NCBI GenBank assembly: GCA_934254755.1
Contig: CAKQMM010000028.1
Span: 1 to 9,205, forward strand
Direction: 5' to 3'
Source of the DNA: an uncultured Clostridia bacterium
Lineage (GTDB): Bacteria; Bacillota; Clostridia; Christensenellales; Borkfalkiaceae
DNA: 9,205 bases
A model generated the notes under the pieces. The model did no database searches. It saw only the letters and a program-made list of their open reading frames with translations, and was not told the DNA's origin. Shown here in pieces: positions 6,532-9,205 of this stretch. The position numbers and the translations under genes are program-made. Each line of letters starts with the position of its first letter. The first letter of the stretch is position 1.

Positions 6532-6828
6532 CTATTTTATTTTAATTTCGCTTAGTTTTTTTGCCATTTCCAAAACTTCAAATCCGCTTAGATCAATAGT
6601 GTTTTTGTTTAACTTTTTTTCATTCATAAGTGCTATTTGGCTCAAATAGAATGTGTGATATTGCTTTGTATTTTCGTATACGGAAATTCGATATTCATAA
6701 GTTGATACTTTTGACCAATTTAAATGTGTGTGGTCAATATTTTGAAACCAACAGTAGGAAACAAACCAAGCCGCTCCCATTGTGGTTAATTCATCGCCGC
6801 CTAAAAAATTAAAAATGTGTCTTCCCAT
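6532..6828 (-). CDS. Hypothetical protein, 98 aa
   Basis: The small basic-to-neutral protein is rich in aromatic residues in its middle (WFVSYCWFQ, YEYRISVYEN, YHTFYL) and ends in a Lys/Glu-rich, probably helical tail. No signal peptide, certain membrane segment or known motif is visible, and I do not recognise it. AAAGGAG (complement of 6837-6843) lies eight bases before the ATG, so it is very likely translated. It starts 29 bases after the zinc-ribbon gene stop on the same strand with no terminator between, so the two form an operon and may work together. Codon and base composition are clearly more AT-rich than in clpB or rdgB, which suggests acquisition by transfer. No intrinsic terminator is obvious after its TAG stop. 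Confidence 0.72.
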   Translation of the reverse strand: MGRHIFNFLGGDELTTMGAAWFVSYCWFQNIDHTHLNWSKVSTYEYRISVYENTKQYHTFYLSQIALMNEKKLNKNTIDLSGFEVLEMAKKLSEIKIK

Positions 6829-6857
6829 TGAAAAAACTCCTTTAATATAAATGATTA

Positions 6858-7487
6858 TTAGTGTGCATTTGTTATTCTTGTTTTTGTATAAGGAATATTA
6901 TTATATTGAATCTTGAGTCGTTCAAGTAAATCATTAAAATTCTGCATGCTATCTATGTATGATTTTCTTGTTTCAAAGTTCTTATGTGATTTTAAGAATT
7001 CCGTTTTTCTAACGTAGGGTGAGTATTTCCTATTCACATTGTTTGTTGAATAAACATTTTTTAACATTTCTAAATATAACGGAATAGACGTTCGTTGAAG
7101 AGATTCGTAAACCCATTGCTCAACGTTTTTATTTTTCGCGCTATATATATTGTACGCAGTTAACAAAACGGAAAATACTATATTTATTATTCCTGCAACT
7201 ATTGCCCCCGTGACTTCTTCGCTAATACCGCCTATTAAAAATGAAATGCCTATAATGAAAAAAATTATTGTGCTTAATAAACTACGAAGCAGAGCGTGTT
7301 GTGACGTAAATTTATTTTTTTCTTCTTCCGTCATAAATTCGTATTCTGTTGCAATAGGGTCTAAACATAATTGCCTGCACTTAGGGCAAGGTTGAACCGG
7401 CGGGCCTATTTGTACTTTGGGAACTTGGGTTTCGCCATGTCTTATTGCGTAGCCGCAATGTGGGCAATGAGTGGAAATATATCTCAT
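6858..7487 (-). CDS. Zinc-ribbon protein with two predicted membrane segments, function unknown
   Basis: The 209-residue protein opens MRYISTHCPHCGY and carries two CxxC knuckles, CPHC (8-11) and CPKC (34-37), spaced as in a treble-clef/zinc-ribbon site, with a further Cys41. A soluble linker follows, then two hydrophobic stretches (about 66-87 and 92-112) separated by a short GGISEEVTG turn. These should form a membrane hairpin with both ends on the same side, probably the cytoplasm. The C-terminal 90 residues are polar, Asn/Lys/Tyr-rich and look helical. The start at 7487 is chosen because AAAAGGAG (complement of 7496-7503) lies eight bases upstream. A longer TTG start at 7544 would lie inside the terminator hairpin and lacks a ribosome binding site. 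I do not recognise the family. Expression appears to be controlled by the structured leader upstream. Confidence 0.82.
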   Translation of the reverse strand: MRYISTHCPHCGYAIRHGETQVPKVQIGPPVQPCPKCRQLCLDPIATEYEFMTEEEKNKFTSQHALLRSLLSTIIFFIIGISFLIGGISEEVTGAIVAGIINIVFSVLLTAYNIYSAKNKNVEQWVYESLQRTSIPLYLEMLKNVYSTNNVNRKYSPYVRKTEFLKSHKNFETRKSYIDSMQNFNDLLERLKIQYNNIPYTKTRITNAH

Positions 7488-7495
7488 ATAATTAA

Positions 7496-7503
7496 CTCCT
7501 TTT
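7496..7503 (-). promoter_or_regulatory. Ribosome binding site of the zinc-ribbon gene
   Basis: Read on the minus strand, AAAAGGAG lies eight bases before the ATG at 7487. It decides this start over the upstream in-frame TTG and follows directly after the leader terminator. Confidence 0.8.
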
Positions 7504-7514
7504 TTTGTGCAATT

Positions 7515-7542
7515 AAAAAGTGCGGCAACGAAGTCGCCGCAC
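7515..7542 (-). terminator. Intrinsic terminator inside the leader of the zinc-ribbon gene
   Basis: On the minus strand GUGCGGCGAC pairs with GUUGCCGCAC (10 bp, one G-U, loop UUC), followed by UUUUU (7519-7515). It lies after the promoter but about 27 bases before the start codon, so it would stop most transcripts before the gene unless prevented. That position is typical of attenuators and riboswitch expression platforms. Confidence 0.82.
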
Positions 7543-7558
7543 AAAAACGCAAACTCCG

Positions 7559-7726
7559 TCGTCGCTAAACTAACCTAAAACGGAACGGACTCACATCCAA
7601 TTCTCTCGTGGTGGGAATTTGCATTTTATCAAATTCTTATAACGAGAGAATGTCCAAAAAAGGGTACAAAAATACCCAATTAAAAAACGGATAGAATTCG
7701 TCCGCTTTATTAAGTTAGTTTAGCGT
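7559..7726 (-). promoter_or_regulatory. Structured 5' leader RNA, candidate riboswitch or attenuator
   Basis: Read on the minus strand, CGCUAAACUAAC (7725-7714) pairs perfectly with GUUAGUUUAGCG (7574-7563), a 12-bp closing stem. Inside are a weak hairpin CGGA/UCCG (7688-7704), a 5-bp hairpin GGGUA/UACCC before six U (7662-7677), and a two-tier hairpin: 9 bp (7600-7608 with 7643-7651), a symmetric 6/6 internal loop, then 7 bp (7615-7621 with 7630-7636) with an 8-base loop. GGAC/GUCC (7587-7590 with 7652-7655) can extend its base. GCGACGA (7565-7559), which overlaps the closing stem, can pair with UCGUUGC (7531-7525) in the downstream terminator, giving a possible antiterminator. I cannot match it to a known riboswitch class. 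Confidence 0.6.
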
Positions 7727-7730
7727 GTTT

Positions 7731-7759
7731 ATTATAACATTTAAACTTATCGTTTGCAA
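7731..7759 (-). promoter_or_regulatory. Minus-strand promoter of the zinc-ribbon operon
   Basis: On the minus strand TTGCAA (7759-7754), a 17-bp spacer and a perfect TATAAT (7736-7731). The expected start near 7724 falls at the first bases of the 12-bp leader stem. An imperfect 7-bp inverted repeat (7751-7757 with 7769-7775) overlaps the -35 box and could be an operator. Confidence 0.85.
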
Positions 7760-7870
7760 CCTTTTTTTGCGAACGGCTAAGGCGGACAAGGCAAATTATA
7801 TCTTTAATTCGCACTATTTTAAGGCTTTTTAAGCGTTTTATTAAAATTTGCGGGTATTTTATAAAACTCT

Positions 7871-7899
7871 TTGTAAACTTTGCCGCGGTGTGGTAAAAT
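7871..7899 (+). promoter_or_regulatory. Candidate distal promoter for the alpha-galactosidase-like gene
   Basis: TTGTAA (7871-7876), a 17-bp spacer and an extended -10 TGGTAAAAT (7891-7899). A transcript would start near 7906 and carry dispersed-repeat copy 3 in its 200-base leader. Confidence 0.5.
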
Positions 7900-7922
7900 G
7901 TTTTTACGTAGGTTGATGACGG

Positions 7923-7972
7923 TTTAAAATGCGGCGTTCCGCCTAGATCCTTCGCTCATCGCTCAGGATGAC
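7923..7972 (-). repeat. Dispersed repeat, copy 3, inverted orientation
   Basis: 7943-7972 is the exact reverse complement of the 30-base copy 2. The flank GCGGCGTTCCGC matches the tail of copy 1 with one base changed, so copy 3 is the longest intact version here (about 50 bases). Confidence 0.85.
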
Positions 7973-8070
7973 GAATAAGGATGTTAAGATAAAGCGCATT
8001 TGTATACTTAGAGCCACTACGCTCAATTAACAACTGGTCTTTAAAAAAATATTAAAACTGGACATTTTCA

Positions 8071-8076
8071 TATAAT
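8071..8076 (+). promoter_or_regulatory. Candidate proximal -10 element of the alpha-galactosidase-like gene
   Basis: A perfect TATAAT lies 30 bases before the ATG in a very AT-rich stretch, but there is no convincing -35 at 17 bp. It could need an activator, as is common for sugar-use genes. A second TATAAT at 8088-8093 is too close to the ribosome binding site. Confidence 0.35.
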
Positions 8077-8095
8077 CAAAAAACAATTATAATTT

Positions 8096-8100
8096 AGGAG
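8096..8100 (+). promoter_or_regulatory. Ribosome binding site of the alpha-galactosidase-like gene
   Basis: AGGAG lies five bases before the ATG at 8106 and fixes this start. Confidence 0.75.
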
Positions 8101-8105
8101 AGCAA

Positions 8106-9205
8106 ATGGAACAGGTAACTTTACTTAGAAAGCCCGATTATTCCGTCGGCGCGACGGATAATTCCCCCTTCCGCTTCGAAGAGCGGGCGAATTCGTGCGA
8201 CAACCCCGTAAAATTCGACTATATCGTCGAAAAAAACTCGGCAAAAGTCGTTGTGTATCCGAGCGGCAGCCCCGTTAAGTTTTTAAAACTAAGGTTTAAC
8301 GGTGATTTTTCCGCTGTAGATAAAGTATTCGGCGACACATGGGAAAGGGCTGGGCAAAACACCTATATTGAGTGGCGCAGTCGAATGAATTGCCGCATTT
8401 TGCCATGGTATTTGTACGCAAAAGAGGGCGATACGACTTTTTGCTACGGCGTAAAAACGGGTGCGGACGCGTTTTGCTTCTGGGGCTTAGATAGCGACGG
8501 GGTGACCCTTTTTATAAACCTTACTTGCGGGGCGGGCGGCGCGGACTTAAAAGAGCCTATCGTAGCGTGCGAAGTGGTTGAATATTTCGGCGCGGCGGGC
8601 GAAGACAGTTACGCGGTTGCGGCAAAGTTTGCGAAAATGATGTGCGACAACCCCCTTCTACCCAAAACCCCGGTGTTCGGCGTAAACAACTGGTACTGGG
8701 CGTACGGCAAAATCACGCGCGAAACGGTCAAAACGGAAACGGACTATCTTATCGAGATGACGAGCGGCGTTAAAAACCGCCCGTATATGATTATCGACGA
8801 CGGCTGGCAAATAAACCGCACCTTCGGCGATAATGCCTACATAGGCGGGCCGTGGGTAGCGAACGACGGGTTTAAAAACATGGCGGACACGGTGGCGGAC
8901 ATACACGCGCGCGGCGCGAAAGCGGGCATTTGGTTCAGACCGTTGCTCGATAAATCAAACGCGCCAGAAGCGGCAAAACTCGCAACCCTTAACGGCGGTT
9001 ACATTTTAGACCCCACCCATCCCTACACTTTAGAAAAGGTTTTGAGCGACGCGCGCCTTATCCGTGGCTACGGCTTCGACCTTATAAAGCACGATTTTTC
9101 GACCATGGATATAACGGGGTTGGCGCCGCTTAAATCGAGCGTGGACGTATGTCTTACGAACGACAGAAAGTATTTCGACACGACAAAACCACTTGCAACC
9201 GTGAT
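8106..9205 (+). CDS. Alpha-galactosidase-like glycoside hydrolase (GH36/clan GH-D), 3' end outside window
   Basis: The frame is open for 366 codons to the right edge, so the gene is 3'-truncated. The first 180 or so residues are beta-rich with Trp and aromatic residues, as expected for the N-terminal sandwich domain. The TIM barrel then starts with PVFGVNNWYWAYGK, followed by YMIIDDGWQ (DDGW at 231-234), the hallmark of melibiase/GH36 enzymes, then AKAGIWFRPLL and GYILDPTHP. YGFDLIKHDF carries Asp330 in a K-x-D setting that corresponds to the GH-D catalytic nucleophile; the acid/base aspartate should lie beyond the window. No signal peptide is seen, so it is probably cytosolic and acts on imported galactosides such as raffinose-family sugars. 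The K-H-D context differs from the commoner K-W-D, so the substrate may not be a simple alpha-galactoside. The start is set by AGGAG at 8096-8100. Confidence 0.87.
   Translation, partial: MEQVTLLRKPDYSVGATDNSPFRFEERANSCDNPVKFDYIVEKNSAKVVVYPSGSPVKFLKLRFNGDFSAVDKVFGDTWERAGQNTYIEWRSRMNCRILPWYLYAKEGDTTFCYGVKTGADAFCFWGLDSDGVTLFINLTCGAGGADLKEPIVACEVVEYFGAAGEDSYAVAAKFAKMMCDNPLLPKTPVFGVNNWYWAYGKITRETVKTETDYLIEMTSGVKNRPYMIIDDGWQINRTFGDNAYIGGPWVANDGFKNMADTVADIHARGAKAGIWFRPLLDKSNAPEAAKLATLNGGYILDPTHPYTLEKVLSDARLIRGYGFDLIKHDFSTMDITGLAPLKSSVDVCLTNDRKYFDTTKPLATV

Noticed and set aside
7488..7544. A longer N-terminus for the zinc-ribbon protein from a TTG at 7544.
   Set aside because: It would start inside the terminator hairpin without a ribosome binding site, while the ATG at 7487 has a well-placed AAAAGGAG.
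7662..7677. The GGGTA/TACCC hairpin with six U on the minus strand as a full terminator.
   Set aside because: The stem is only five pairs and partly A-T; it would be weak and lies within the first 70 bases of the leader. It is treated as an internal helix.
7563..7725. The 12-bp inverted repeat enclosing hairpins looks like a retron msr-msd RNA with a1/a2 repeats.
   Set aside because: No reverse transcriptase gene lies in the window; the adjacent gene is a zinc-ribbon membrane protein. A promoter at the 5' edge and a terminator before the gene fit a regulatory leader better.
7563..7725. The same inverted repeat as the ends of a small MITE-type transposon.
   Set aside because: No target-site duplication is evident at the two ends, and the promoter start and terminator positions are explained by a leader RNA. 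A second copy elsewhere in the genome would reopen this.

Overview
The window looks like part of a low-to-mid GC Bacillota (Clostridia-like) chromosome. The support is a strong Shine-Dalgarno site before most genes, CCA encoded in all six tRNA genes, consensus sigma-A type promoters, Rho-independent terminators and the gene content. The exact lineage is inferred, not shown. Two genes run off the window: an unrecognised CDS at the left edge and a family-36-like alpha-galactosidase at the right edge.

Left third (1-5018, + strand). The tail of an unknown protein is followed by a full-length clpB disaggregase gene with a strong terminator. Next comes a promoter and a two-gene, stop/start-overlapping unit: an MBL-fold hydrolase with an RNase Z-like N-terminus, and the house-cleaning nucleotide pyrophosphatase RdgB/HAM1. 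A small single-domain GIY-YIG nuclease gene follows.

Middle (5019-6067). Just downstream of the GIY-YIG gene lies a non-coding stretch of short dispersed repeats built on a GTCATCCTGAGC core. Then a consensus promoter (TTGACA, 17 bp, extended TATAAT) drives a six-tRNA operon: Gly(TCC), Arg(TCT), His(GTG), Gln(TTG), Lys(TTT), Lys(CTT). It ends in a long A/U hairpin terminator.

Right-centre (6068-7759) is the accessory part. It starts with about 210 bases closed by a 7-bp long-range pairing and ended by its own + strand terminator, a candidate structured RNA. A dense run of six palindromes follows. Then come two visibly AT-rich minus-strand genes: a 209-aa membrane protein with a paired-CxxC zinc ribbon, and a 98-aa unknown. 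A minus-strand promoter (TTGCAA, 17 bp, TATAAT) starts their transcript almost exactly at a 12-bp stem that encloses a multi-hairpin RNA. That RNA is followed by an intrinsic terminator just before the zinc-ribbon gene's ribosome binding site, and a segment overlapping the closing stem could pair with the terminator. This has the layout of a riboswitch or attenuator and is the most interesting signal in the window.

Right end (7760-9205). A candidate promoter, a third dispersed-repeat copy (a 30-bp exact inverse of the second copy) and a second -10 element precede the alpha-galactosidase-like gene. Function calls rest on motifs read by eye; no alignment or folding program was run.
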